Assembly: GCA_028701555.1 (NCBI GenBank)
Contig: JAQVQN010000203.1
Coordinates: forward strand, 1 to 5,104
From: Kiritimatiellia bacterium
Lineage (GTDB): Bacteria; Verrucomicrobiota; Kiritimatiellia; RFP12; UBA1067
DNA length: 5,104 nucleotides
Direction: 5' to 3'
The notes beneath the pieces were generated by a model that was given only the letters and a program-made list of their open reading frames with translations, was not told where the DNA came from and did not search any database. The position numbers were made by a program, and so were the translations under genes. This document shows positions 1-5,104 of this stretch, one piece after another (the first letter of the stretch is position 1; the number at the start of each line of letters is the position of its first letter).

Positions 1-186
1 GATCGTGGTGCTCTTGCCAGAACCGTTAGGCCCCAGCAACCCGAAAACCCCGCACCGCGACACCGTGAGATCCAGATCTTTGACCGCCTCGACCGTGGGC
101 CTGCGCCAGAAGTCGCGGAACACTTTTCTCAGCCCTCGTGTTTCAATCACGTTTTCTTCAGACACAATGCTCTCCATCTCACACAT
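1..186 (-). CDS. ABC transporter ATP-binding protein, N-terminal fragment
   Basis: This is the first 62 residues of an ABC-type ATPase that leaves the window on the left. It would hydrolyse ATP at the inner face of the membrane to drive a partner permease, which is not visible. The Walker A loop GPNGSGKST is at about residues 52-60, with the nucleotide-binding lysine at 58. It is preceded by the usual beta-strand start (TRGLRKVF, then VEAVKDLDL). The spacing fits the ABC-2/drug-export type of ATPase, but the substrate cannot be told. I chose the ATG at 186 because a GAAG lies 10 nt upstream. The in-frame ATG at 177 is an alternative but has no usable ribosome binding site. Oddity: the usual Gly-Glu just before the strand leading to Walker A reads Cys-Gly here (residues 45-46). 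The gene diverges from the aromatic operon. Confidence 0.9.
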   Translation of the reverse strand, partial: MCEMESIVSEENVIETRGLRKVFRDFWRRPTVEAVKDLDLTVSRCGVFGLLGPNGSGKSTTI

Positions 187-300
187 TTACCAATAACTTC
201 GGCGTTAGCCTGCTGTCCAGTACCGAAACCTGACTCAAAGGCATGTGCGCTGCACCAAACCAAAGATTCTACCGGATACGCCAAATATAGCTTATTTCAG

Positions 301-329
301 TTGACGGAACGAGCGGAAAACAGTTTAAT
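301..329 (+). promoter_or_regulatory. Sigma70-type promoter of the aromatic operon
   Basis: The -35 box TTGACG (301-306) matches five of six consensus bases. A 17-nt spacer separates it from the -10 box TTTAAT (324-329), which also matches five of six. Transcription would start near G336, six nt before the leader-peptide ATG at 342. The promoter sits just upstream of the attenuator, as expected for an attenuated biosynthetic operon. It is predicted from sequence only. Confidence 0.75.
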
Positions 330-341
330 AAACCCGTTTCT

Positions 342-416
342 ATGAACAGAACCCAGGCATATTTTTACTTTAGCTGCTTTAGGTCGCCGGACACTCGGTT
401 CGGTTCGGCCCGGTAA
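342..416 (+). CDS. Phe/Tyr-rich attenuator leader peptide (24 aa)
   Basis: This short ORF runs from ATG at 342 to TAA at 414-416. Residues 7-13 read YFYFSCF, from codons TAT TTT TAC TTT AGC TGC TTT. Another Phe is at residue 20, so six of 24 residues are Phe or Tyr and there is no Trp. The next genes downstream make phenylalanine precursors. This is the layout of known attenuator leaders such as that of enterobacterial pheA, where ribosome stalling at codons for the scarce amino acid decides between antiterminator and terminator. No Shine-Dalgarno sequence precedes the ATG, but the predicted transcript starts only about six nt upstream, so near-leaderless initiation is plausible. An in-frame TAG at 288-290 and the lack of any other start codon fix this start. 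The peptide is too small for the usual gene-calling cutoffs. Its role is inferred from composition, position and RNA folding. Confidence 0.85.
   Translation: MNRTQAYFYFSCFRSPDTRFGSAR
386..409 (+). promoter_or_regulatory. Attenuator 1:2 (pause/anti-antiterminator) hairpin
   Basis: Bases 386-392 (GCCGGAC) pair with 403-409 (GTTCGGC). This gives seven pairs, one of them G-U, around a 10-nt loop. The hairpin overlaps the end of the leader-peptide ORF and contains most of the antiterminator arm at 390-401. When no ribosome disturbs it, it would keep that arm from pairing downstream and so favour termination. The pairing was found by eye; stability was not calculated. Confidence 0.6.
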
Positions 417-457
417 GCTTTTGTAAATCGGGTAGAACTTTTTCAGAACCGCGTGTC
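390..457 (+). promoter_or_regulatory. Attenuator 2:3 antiterminator
   Basis: The segment at 390-401 (GACACTCGGTTC) can pair with 446-457 (GAACCGCGTGTC). Eleven of 12 positions are Watson-Crick pairs, with one T/C mismatch at 395/452. The upstream arm mimics the downstream arm of the terminator at 462-472 (GACACGCGGTT), differing at one base, so the two structures are mutually exclusive. A ribosome stalled at the Tyr/Phe codons (360-380) would leave the 390-401 arm mostly free to form the antiterminator. A ribosome that reaches the stop codon at 414-416 would cover the arm and let the terminator form. Confidence 0.75.
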
Positions 458-477
458 AAATGACACGCGGTTTTTTT
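447..477 (+). terminator. Rho-independent attenuator terminator
   Basis: A perfect inverted repeat AACCGCGTGTC (447-457) / GACACGCGGTT (462-472) encloses a four-base loop, AAAT. Seven T follow at 471-477, the first two of them also paired. This is a strong intrinsic terminator. It lies between the leader peptide and the DAHP synthase gene with no other complete gene before it, so its natural job is to stop transcription of the operon when phenylalanine and tyrosine are plentiful. Confidence 0.93.
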
Positions 478-484
478 GTGTAAA

Positions 485-491
485 AGGAAGG
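485..491 (+). promoter_or_regulatory. Ribosome binding site for DAHP synthase
   Basis: AGGAAGG lies eight nt before the ATG at 500. It decides the start: an in-frame TTG at 476 falls inside the terminator T-run and has no such site. It is the only strong Shine-Dalgarno sequence I see in this operon. Confidence 0.85.
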
Positions 492-499
492 CATATCAA

Positions 500-1528
500 A
501 TGATTATCGTGCTTAAAAGGCATGCTTCTGAAACAGACATTGCCACTGTCAGCGATCTGGTATGTTCGCTGCGTTACCAGCCGCGCATCATCCGCGGCGT
601 CGAGCAGACCGTGATAGCCTGTATCGGCGACGAGTTGAGCAACCGTTCGCTGACGGTCCTGCAAGACCTGCCCGCAGTAGAGGCGGTTTTCCCGGTACAA
701 AAAAAATTCAAACTGGTTTCTCGCGATTACCACCCCAGCGACTCGGTCGTGAACGTGCAGGGAGCGCTCATCGGCGGAGGCAACATGCAGATCATCGCCG
801 GCCCCTGCGCGATCGAAGGTTATGACCAATTCCGATCCGCCGTGCAAGACCTGACCCGCTGCGGCATTAAAATCATCCGTGCCATGCCGTTCAAGCCGCG
901 CACTTCGCCTTACGATTTCCAGGGACTCAAGCTGGACGGCGTGAAAATAATGCGGGAGATCAAAAAGGAGTTCGAAGTGGCCATGGTCTCTGAGGTTCCC
1001 GGACCGGCGCAAATCGAGATCTTGCGCGATGTAACCGACATGTTTCAGATCGGCGCGCGCAACGCCCAGAACTATGACCTGCTGGAACATCTCGCGCACG
1101 CAGGCAAACCGGTGCTGCTCAAACGCGGTATGGCCAGCACCATCGAAGAGTGGCTGACCGCAGCCGAATACCTGATAGTTAACGGATGTTCGCAGGTGGT
1201 GCTGTGCGAACGCGGCCTGCGCTCCTTCGACAAGACCACACGCAACCTGCTGGATATCGGCGCGGTGGCGGTGGCTCGGCAACTGTCGCACTTGCCGGTA
1301 ATGGTCGACCCCAGCCACGCCGCAGGATCTCGCAGTCTGGTGGCCGCCCTGTCGCGCGCCGGGCTGGCGGCAGGCGCGGACGGGCTGATCGTCGAGGCCC
1401 ACCCCGATCCGGTCAACGCCTTCAGCGACGCCGCGCAGCAACTGGACTCTTCCAGTTTCGGGGACTTTCTGAAAGGCCTGGAGCCCTGGATGACGCTGGC
1501 GCGCGCCGAACGTGCTGCGGACCGGTAG
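500..1528 (+). CDS. aroF: 3-deoxy-7-phosphoheptulonate (DAHP) synthase, type I-beta
   Basis: This 342-residue enzyme condenses phosphoenolpyruvate with erythrose 4-phosphate in the cytoplasm, the first step of the shikimate pathway. Residues 1 to about 75 form the ferredoxin-like regulatory domain typical of Thermotoga-type DAHP synthases (MIIVLKRHA..., ending KLVSRDYHP). In that subfamily the domain binds Tyr or Phe for feedback inhibition. The rest is the TIM-barrel catalytic domain. Visible motifs are AGPCAIEG (100-107), KPRTSPY (132-138), IGARNAQN (184-191), LLKRGM (206-211), LCERG (235-239), VDPSHAAGSR (269-278) and IVEAHPDP (297-304). The expected metal ligands are Cys103, His273, Glu299 and Asp310, each one residue later than in the Thermotoga enzyme as I remember it. 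The length is normal. It is the first structural gene after the attenuator. Its stop codon lies inside the palindromic repeat at 1524-1577. Confidence 0.96.
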   Translation: MIIVLKRHASETDIATVSDLVCSLRYQPRIIRGVEQTVIACIGDELSNRSLTVLQDLPAVEAVFPVQKKFKLVSRDYHPSDSVVNVQGALIGGGNMQIIAGPCAIEGYDQFRSAVQDLTRCGIKIIRAMPFKPRTSPYDFQGLKLDGVKIMREIKKEFEVAMVSEVPGPAQIEILRDVTDMFQIGARNAQNYDLLEHLAHAGKPVLLKRGMASTIEEWLTAAEYLIVNGCSQVVLCERGLRSFDKTTRNLLDIGAVAVARQLSHLPVMVDPSHAAGSRSLVAALSRAGLAAGADGLIVEAHPDPVNAFSDAAQQLDSSSFGDFLKGLEPWMTLARAERAADR

Positions 1529-1577
1529 GGCCCGTTCCCCGAACGGGCCGCGGACGGTTCGGAGAACCGTCCCTACC
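1524..1577. repeat. REP-like palindrome forming a three-way junction
   Basis: An outer stem GGTAG (1524-1528) / CTACC (1573-1577) encloses two adjacent perfect 9-bp hairpins. One is GGCCCGTTC / GAACGGGCC (1529-1537 / 1541-1549) with loop CCC. The other is GGACGGTTC / GAACCGTCC (1552-1560 / 1564-1572) with loop GGA. Only GC at 1550-1551 is left unpaired between them. A flanking ACCGG (1521-1525) / CCGGT (1581-1585) is an alternative outermost pairing. The TAG at 1526-1528 is the stop codon of the DAHP synthase gene, so the element has either inserted into or co-opted the end of that gene. There is no T-run, so it is not an obvious terminator. The form is that of dispersed REP/PU-type elements. 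I see no second copy in this window, so the repeat label is an inference. Confidence 0.7.
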
Positions 1578-1618
1578 TCCCCGGTGATCGGATTATCTAT
1601 GCCAACCTTGAGTCTACC

Positions 1619-2461
1619 ATGAAAAATCAAATCCTGTATTTGGGTCCGGAAGGCACGCACTCGCACGAGGCGGCCTTAACACGCTTCGGCGAAAACACTC
1701 AGTTGATACCGTGTTTGTCTCATGAAGAGATCTTTGAACGGCTTTGCTCAACCATTCGGCGCGGACGCCCGTTGGCGATCGTGCCGGTTGAAAACTCTAG
1801 CGAAGGCCCGGTCACGCAGACCCTTGACCAGTTGGCGGCTTGCTCGCGGGTTACCATCACGGAAAGTTTCTCAATCAACATACGCCACCACTTGCTGGTG
1901 CCTCCCGGCATCCGCAGCAAATCAATGATCAGGCGCGTCTACAGCCACCCGCAGGCGCTCGGCCAATGCCGCGCATCGTTACAGGCATATCTGCCGGGTG
2001 TCGAGCGGCAGCCTGAGTCCAGCACCGCCGCTGCCGCACGGCGCGTATCCCGCGAAAGCGATGCCGCAGCGCTGGCTTCCACCGCCGCAGCAACCTTCAA
2101 CGGACTCAGGATTTTGAAAAGTGACATGCAGGACAGTGACGCTAACGTGACCCGTTTTTTTGTCGTGACCGCCGGCCGCGCCAAACCACTCCCTTCTCCC
2201 TCAACAGAATACCGCTCCCTGATCCACCTGGTCATCGGCAACCGCCCCGGCGCCTTGTTGCACGCCCTTGCACCTTTCGATGCTAGCGGTGTCAACCTTA
2301 CCTTTATCCAAAGCCGCCCCCTGCCTGGCCGCCCCTGGGAGTACGGCTTTTTCATCGAAGCCGCCACCGACTGGAAAACCGCGCGGGCTGAGGCAGCCTG
2401 GCGCCTGGTGCTGGCCCTCTCCGAATCTGGACGCAAGATCGGCACCTACCCCATCGGGTGA
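1619..2461 (+). CDS. pheA: Prephenate dehydratase with C-terminal ACT domain
   Basis: This 280-residue monofunctional enzyme converts prephenate to phenylpyruvate with loss of water and CO2, the branch step to phenylalanine. The catalytic part (about 1-190) shows GPEGTHSHEA (9-18), VPVENSSEG (55-63), SHPQALGQC (109-117) and the active-site TRF motif (178-180). The ACT domain (about 200-280) has PGALLHALAPF (210-220), the GAL region of the phenylalanine site. It also has QSRP followed by WEYGFF (231-245), where the family motif is usually ESRP. Feedback inhibition by Phe is therefore likely, though the Glu-to-Gln change may alter it. No chorismate mutase domain is fused to it; that activity is the next gene. 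The ATG at 1619 follows a weak TTGAG at 1608-1612 and lies 90 nt after the previous stop, beyond the palindromic repeat. Confidence 0.96.
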   Translation: MKNQILYLGPEGTHSHEAALTRFGENTQLIPCLSHEEIFERLCSTIRRGRPLAIVPVENSSEGPVTQTLDQLAACSRVTITESFSINIRHHLLVPPGIRSKSMIRRVYSHPQALGQCRASLQAYLPGVERQPESSTAAAARRVSRESDAAALASTAAATFNGLRILKSDMQDSDANVTRFFVVTAGRAKPLPSPSTEYRSLIHLVIGNRPGALLHALAPFDASGVNLTFIQSRPLPGRPWEYGFFIEAATDWKTARAEAAWRLVLALSESGRKIGTYPIG

Positions 2462-2510
2462 CAGGTATTTCTGTTTACTGTTACCCCTTCTTAACATAAG
2501 CTGTACACAA

Positions 2511-3092
2511 ATGAATAAACTGGCACAGTTGCGAAACATTATCGCCTCGTTGGATGAGACCTTGGTCAAATCATTATGCCGCCGGGCTGCCTTCCGTGTT
2601 AACTGCGAACTGTATAACGAGCTCCAGACCGCTTTGTCCGCCACCGATACCGCCAACCTTTTCGGCAGCACCTCAACTATCGCCGGACGCGTACAGGTCA
2701 TAAGGCCGCTTTACGTCACCGCAATCCTGCCGGCCTTGTGTGCGGCAGGCAATGACGATGACCGACGCAAATGCATAGCGGCTGACGCCAACTGCATGAA
2801 CGCATTGGTTCAGCGCCTTAACCTTTCGGTGCATGTGGCGGCTTTGAAGATTGAGGAGATGCCAGAAGCGCTGCATGCGCCGCTTGGCCGGCGCGACCCT
2901 GCGTTGCTTGAGGATGCCATCACTAACCACACTGTCGAAAACGAGGTCATCGCGCGCATTCTTGAGATGTCACGCGAAAGCCAGGCCGACGGCGACCTGG
3001 CTCACAAAATCGCTTGCATCTATGAGCAGTGGGTTATTCCTGTCTCGCGCAAAATACAGGTGCATGACCTTCTGGCCAAGTACCGCTTATGA
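2511..3092 (+). CDS. aroQ: Chorismate mutase, AroQ fold, yeast-like (AroQ-beta) class
   Basis: This 193-residue all-helical protein should rearrange chorismate to prephenate, the substrate of the preceding gene product. By eye it aligns with yeast chorismate mutase rather than with the short ~90-residue bacterial AroQ. Active-site matches are Arg8 (yeast Arg16), Arg102 (Arg157), Lys113 (Lys168), Asn139 and Glu143 (Asn194 and Glu198), Ser179 (Thr242) and Gln183 (Glu246). Supporting stretches are VQRLNLSVHVAALK (100-113), ITNHTVE (137-143) and WVIPVSRKIQV (174-184). It is about 60 residues shorter than the yeast enzyme. The positions matching the yeast Gly141/Ser142 effector site read Arg87 and Lys88, so Tyr/Trp allostery is probably absent. 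No signal peptide is visible, so it is unlike the secreted AroQ-gamma type. The ATG at 2511 has no clear ribosome binding site and follows pheA by 49 nt. The frame stays open upstream inside pheA, but family similarity begins at this Met. Confidence 0.82.
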   Translation: MNKLAQLRNIIASLDETLVKSLCRRAAFRVNCELYNELQTALSATDTANLFGSTSTIAGRVQVIRPLYVTAILPALCAAGNDDDRRKCIAADANCMNALVQRLNLSVHVAALKIEEMPEALHAPLGRRDPALLEDAITNHTVENEVIARILEMSRESQADGDLAHKIACIYEQWVIPVSRKIQVHDLLAKYRL

Positions 3093-4339
3093 GAGTTGCA
3101 TTCAAAACTTTCGGCTGTCGGCTAAACCGCGCGGAAACCGCGCAATATGAGGACGAGTTCGCCGCCGCTGGTTGCGAGATAGTGCCTTTGGGGGCCGAAC
3201 CCGATATAGTCGTCTTTCACACCTGCGTGGTAACTGCCGCAGCAGAAAATGAATGTTTGCGACTGATACGTTCGCAACGCAAAAAAAAGGCCAACTCTCT
3301 GTTTGTCGTCTCAGGGTGTGCCGTCCACGCCATACCTGAAGAGCGCTTGCTGTCGCTCGGGGTCGATCTGGTTATTGCGCGGGCGAACAAGGACATGCTA
3401 ACCCCGACCATCTTGCGCAAAGTGGGCTTGGCTCAAGGCGACGTTTCTGCTCCCGCTCCGACGCGGAAAATGTCAAGGGCCTTGCTGAAGGTTCAGGACG
3501 GCTGCGACTTCTTCTGCTCATATTGCATCGTACCGCACACCCGCGGGCTGCCGCACAGCAAACCCATGGAGGAATGCCTGAAGAATGCATCCGCCTTCAT
3601 CGCGGCAGGTTTCAGCGAGATTGTTGTCACGGGCTGCAACATAGCCTGTTACGCGCATGGCTCTGACCGCCTGCCGCAACTTCTGGCCGCGCTGGCAGCA
3701 CTGCCCGGTCTTGGGCGCCTGAGAGTCAGCTCGATCGAACCCGGCACCGTGGAAACGGAGGTCGCGCAACTGATGGCCGCGAATGACAAACTATGCCGCT
3801 TCCTACACCTGCCAGCCCAGAGCGGCGACAATGATATACTTGCTCGCATGGGCAGGCGCTACACTGCCGATCAACTCGCGCAAACCATCAGTGACATCGT
3901 CAAACTGGTTCCTGGCCTCGGTCTCGGCACGGACATCATCGCTGGGTTTCCGGGGGAGACCCGGGAGGCCTTCGGCAACACTCGCGCCTGGCTGGCCGCG
4001 CTGCCTTTCAACAACCTTCACATCTTCCCCTACAGCGAACGCCCCGGCACTCCCGCTGCCGCATTCGACAACCAAGTGCCGCTTGCGGAACGCAAAGAAC
4101 GCGCACGGCAGCTCATCGATTTAGGTTCGGATCTCAGAAATAAGTTTGCGGACGCCTGCGTCGGCCACCGCAGCGAGTTGCTGGTTGAACGCTTTGACAA
4201 GAACGGCCTGGCCCACGGTTGGAGCGGAGAATACCTGCCGTGCGTCGTCAGCGGCGTGCCGCGCGACCGACGCCGCTCGCTGGTGAATTTCCGAACGGAC
4301 TGTTCCGCAGGTGGCACCTTGCACGGCACCGCCTGCTGA
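3089..4339 (+). CDS. mtaB: tRNA methylthiotransferase, MtaB-like (radical SAM)
   Basis: This 416-residue enzyme of the MiaB/MtaB/RimO family adds a methylthio group to a modified adenosine at tRNA position 37. MtaB acts on threonylcarbamoyladenosine (t6A). The N-terminal UPF0004 domain carries the three cysteines of the auxiliary iron-sulfur cluster: Cys10 (FGCRLN), Cys46 (HTCVVT) and Cys77 (SGCAV). The radical SAM motif CxxxCxxC is Cys139, Cys143 and Cys146 in GCDFFCSYCIVPHTRG. Further family blocks are HLPAQSGDNDIL (240-251) and GTDIIAGFPGET (280-291). The last ~57 residues fit a short TRAM RNA-binding domain. GCRLN and the overall length favour MtaB over MiaB, but the tRNA substrate is an inference. 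The start overlaps the chorismate mutase stop (ATGA, 3089-3092), so the two are probably translationally coupled. The gene ends 10 nt from the convergent kinase gene. Confidence 0.88.
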   Translation: MRVAFKTFGCRLNRAETAQYEDEFAAAGCEIVPLGAEPDIVVFHTCVVTAAAENECLRLIRSQRKKKANSLFVVSGCAVHAIPEERLLSLGVDLVIARANKDMLTPTILRKVGLAQGDVSAPAPTRKMSRALLKVQDGCDFFCSYCIVPHTRGLPHSKPMEECLKNASAFIAAGFSEIVVTGCNIACYAHGSDRLPQLLAALAALPGLGRLRVSSIEPGTVETEVAQLMAANDKLCRFLHLPAQSGDNDILARMGRRYTADQLAQTISDIVKLVPGLGLGTDIIAGFPGETREAFGNTRAWLAALPFNNLHIFPYSERPGTPAAAFDNQVPLAERKERARQLIDLGSDLRNKFADACVGHRSELLVERFDKNGLAHGWSGEYLPCVVSGVPRDRRRSLVNFRTDCSAGGTLHGTAC

Positions 4340-4349
4340 ACATCGTCAA

Positions 4350-5104
4350 TCAGCGCTGCACGCGGGCATTGCCCTTCCAGACACTCCAAACCTGCTCATC
4401 GTCAGCAGGCAAGGCGTAGTCGACGAGCATGGTGGCAGCCAGAGCCCCGCTCGCCCAGCCGAACTGTATCCACTTCTCGGGTTCCCAGCCCTTAAGGATC
4501 GCATACAGCATACCGCCTACAAAACCGTCGCCGCCGCCAATGCGGTCCATCACGGTGATATCGCGCGGCTCCACCACATGCCACTCGTCACCGGCAGACA
4601 TCAGAGCGCCCCAAAGATGATGGTTGGCGTCCACAACCTGCCGCAGAGTCGTACCGTAAACCTGCGCGTTCGGAAAAGCTTTTCTAACCCGCTCGATCAT
4701 GCCTTTGAAGCCGTCGATCTTGGCCTTGATGTCCTTGCCGCCCGCATCCGGCCCCTGCACGCCTAAGCAAAGCTGAAAATCTTCCTCGTTGCCGACCAAA
4801 ATATCCGCGACACTGGCGATTTCGGCGAAAATAGCCGACAACTCCTGCTCGCGGCCTTTCCAGAAGGAAGCCCGGTAATTGAGATCGAAGGAGATTTTTG
4901 TGCCATGTTTCTTGGCCGCCCGCGCCAGTTCCAGACAGAACCGGCTGGTCTCCGGCGAAAGTGCGCCGATCAGCCCCGACAAATGCACGATCTGCACACC
5001 CTCCTGACCAAAAATGCGCTCCAGATCGAAATCTTTGACATTCAAAGTCCGTCCGACCTCGCCGGCGCGGTCGTTCCACACCCGCGGCCCGCGCGAACCG
5101 AACC
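4350..5104 (-). CDS. kdgK: PfkB-family sugar kinase, likely 2-keto-3-deoxygluconate kinase (partial)
   Basis: About 250 C-terminal residues are visible; roughly the first 90 lie beyond the right edge. The enzyme would phosphorylate 2-keto-3-deoxygluconate (KDG) with ATP in the cytoplasm, as in breakdown of pectin or other uronic acids. The PfkB C-terminal signature DRIGGGDGFVGG is encoded at about 4544-4509, with the catalytic-base Asp in GGGD near 4527-4529. Other family blocks are FDLNYRASFW (about 4889-4860), GNEEDFQLCLG (about 4790-4758), TLRQVVDANHHLWG (about 4646-4605) and the C-terminal GNARVQR. This set matches my memory of Bacteroidota-type KdgK proteins, which have Ser or Ala where this protein has Gly after GGGD. 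The substrate is inferred from family resemblance. The frame is open to the window edge, and GTG at 5081 is an internal Val codon, not the start. It has no evident functional link with the aromatic operon. Confidence 0.8.
   Translation of the reverse strand, partial: FGSRGPRVWNDRAGEVGRTLNVKDFDLERIFGQEGVQIVHLSGLIGALSPETSRFCLELARAAKKHGTKISFDLNYRASFWKGREQELSAIFAEIASVADILVGNEEDFQLCLGVQGPDAGGKDIKAKIDGFKGMIERVRKAFPNAQVYGTTLRQVVDANHHLWGALMSAGDEWHVVEPRDITVMDRIGGGDGFVGGMLYAILKGWEPEKWIQFGWASGALAATMLVDYALPADDEQVWSVWKGNARVQR

Noticed and set aside
187..300. Possible minus-strand promoter for the ABC ATPase gene
   Set aside because: TATATT-like and TAGAAT-like sequences occur on the minus strand, but none has a credible -35 box at a suitable distance.
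336..477. A T-box riboswitch as an alternative to the leader-peptide attenuator
   Set aside because: ACCGCG at 448-453 recalls the T-box antiterminator, but the preceding GGGTGG part is missing. The leader is also too short to hold the stem I specifier domain.
476..499. An eight-residue N-terminal extension of DAHP synthase from TTG at 476
   Set aside because: The TTG lies in the terminator T-run. The strong AGGAAGG sits correctly for ATG 500, and the family N-terminus begins MIIVLK.
699..706. A8 run in DAHP synthase, with a T7 run at 2155-2161 in pheA and an A8 run at 3281-3288 in mtaB, as slippage or frameshift sites
   Set aside because: Each run encodes ordinary residues (Lys or Phe), the frames continue intact through full family motifs, and no stimulating structure or useful alternative frame is seen.
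1599..1622. A 7-codon ORF (MPTLSLP) whose TGA overlaps the pheA ATG
   Set aside because: It could couple translation into pheA, but it has no clear ribosome binding site or informative composition, and so short an ORF is expected by chance.
443..1666. A 407-codon minus-strand open frame opposite the DAHP synthase gene
   Set aside because: It is antisense to a gene with clear family motifs, runs across the attenuator terminator and the palindromic repeat, and its translation has no recognisable domain. It is a GC-driven shadow.
2268..2510. Upstream in-frame extension of the chorismate mutase frame inside pheA
   Set aside because: It lies in the alternate frame of a well-conserved ACT domain, and chorismate mutase similarity begins at the Met at 2511.
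4335..4354. Inverted repeat GCTGA/TCAGC over the convergent stop codons as a bidirectional terminator
   Set aside because: Only five base pairs with a 10-nt loop and no T-run on either strand, so too weak to call.

Overview
The window looks like part of a bacterial chromosome of moderately high GC with compact gene spacing. It has no plasmid, phage or transposase genes. The ABC ATPase fragment and the sugar kinase resemble proteins I associate with the Verrucomicrobiota/Kiritimatiellota/Bacteroidota side of the tree. That placement comes from remembered family resemblance and is tentative.

Layout. (1) Positions 1-186, minus strand: the N-terminal end of an ABC transporter ATPase that runs off the left edge. 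(2) 187-341: a divergent intergenic region. It carries a good sigma70-type promoter (TTGACG, 17-nt spacer, TTTAAT) reading rightward; I could not defend a promoter for the ABC gene. (3) 336-477: a transcribed leader that has every part of a classical ribosome-mediated attenuator. It holds a 24-codon leader peptide with the run YFYFSCF, a 1:2 hairpin, an antiterminator pairing and a perfect terminator hairpin followed by seven T. (4) 500-4339, plus strand: four genes in a row, namely DAHP synthase (type I-beta with an N-terminal ferredoxin-like domain), prephenate dehydratase with an ACT domain, a stand-alone chorismate mutase of the yeast-like AroQ class, and an MtaB/MiaB-family tRNA methylthiotransferase. 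A palindromic three-way-junction repeat lies between the first two genes and supplies the stop codon of the DAHP synthase gene. (5) 4350-5104, minus strand: the C-terminal three quarters of a PfkB-family kinase, most like 2-keto-3-deoxygluconate kinase, convergent with the operon and only 10 nt from it.

How it works together. DAHP synthase commits carbon to the shikimate pathway, chorismate mutase makes prephenate, and prephenate dehydratase makes phenylpyruvate. The operon therefore holds the first step plus the two phenylalanine-branch steps before transamination. Two kinds of control are suggested. One is allosteric feedback through the ferredoxin-like and ACT domains. The other is transcription attenuation that senses charging of tRNA-Phe and tRNA-Tyr. 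The attenuator is the most interesting discovery in the window. The second is the co-transcribed tRNA methylthiotransferase, since tRNA modification is known to affect attenuation in other bacteria.
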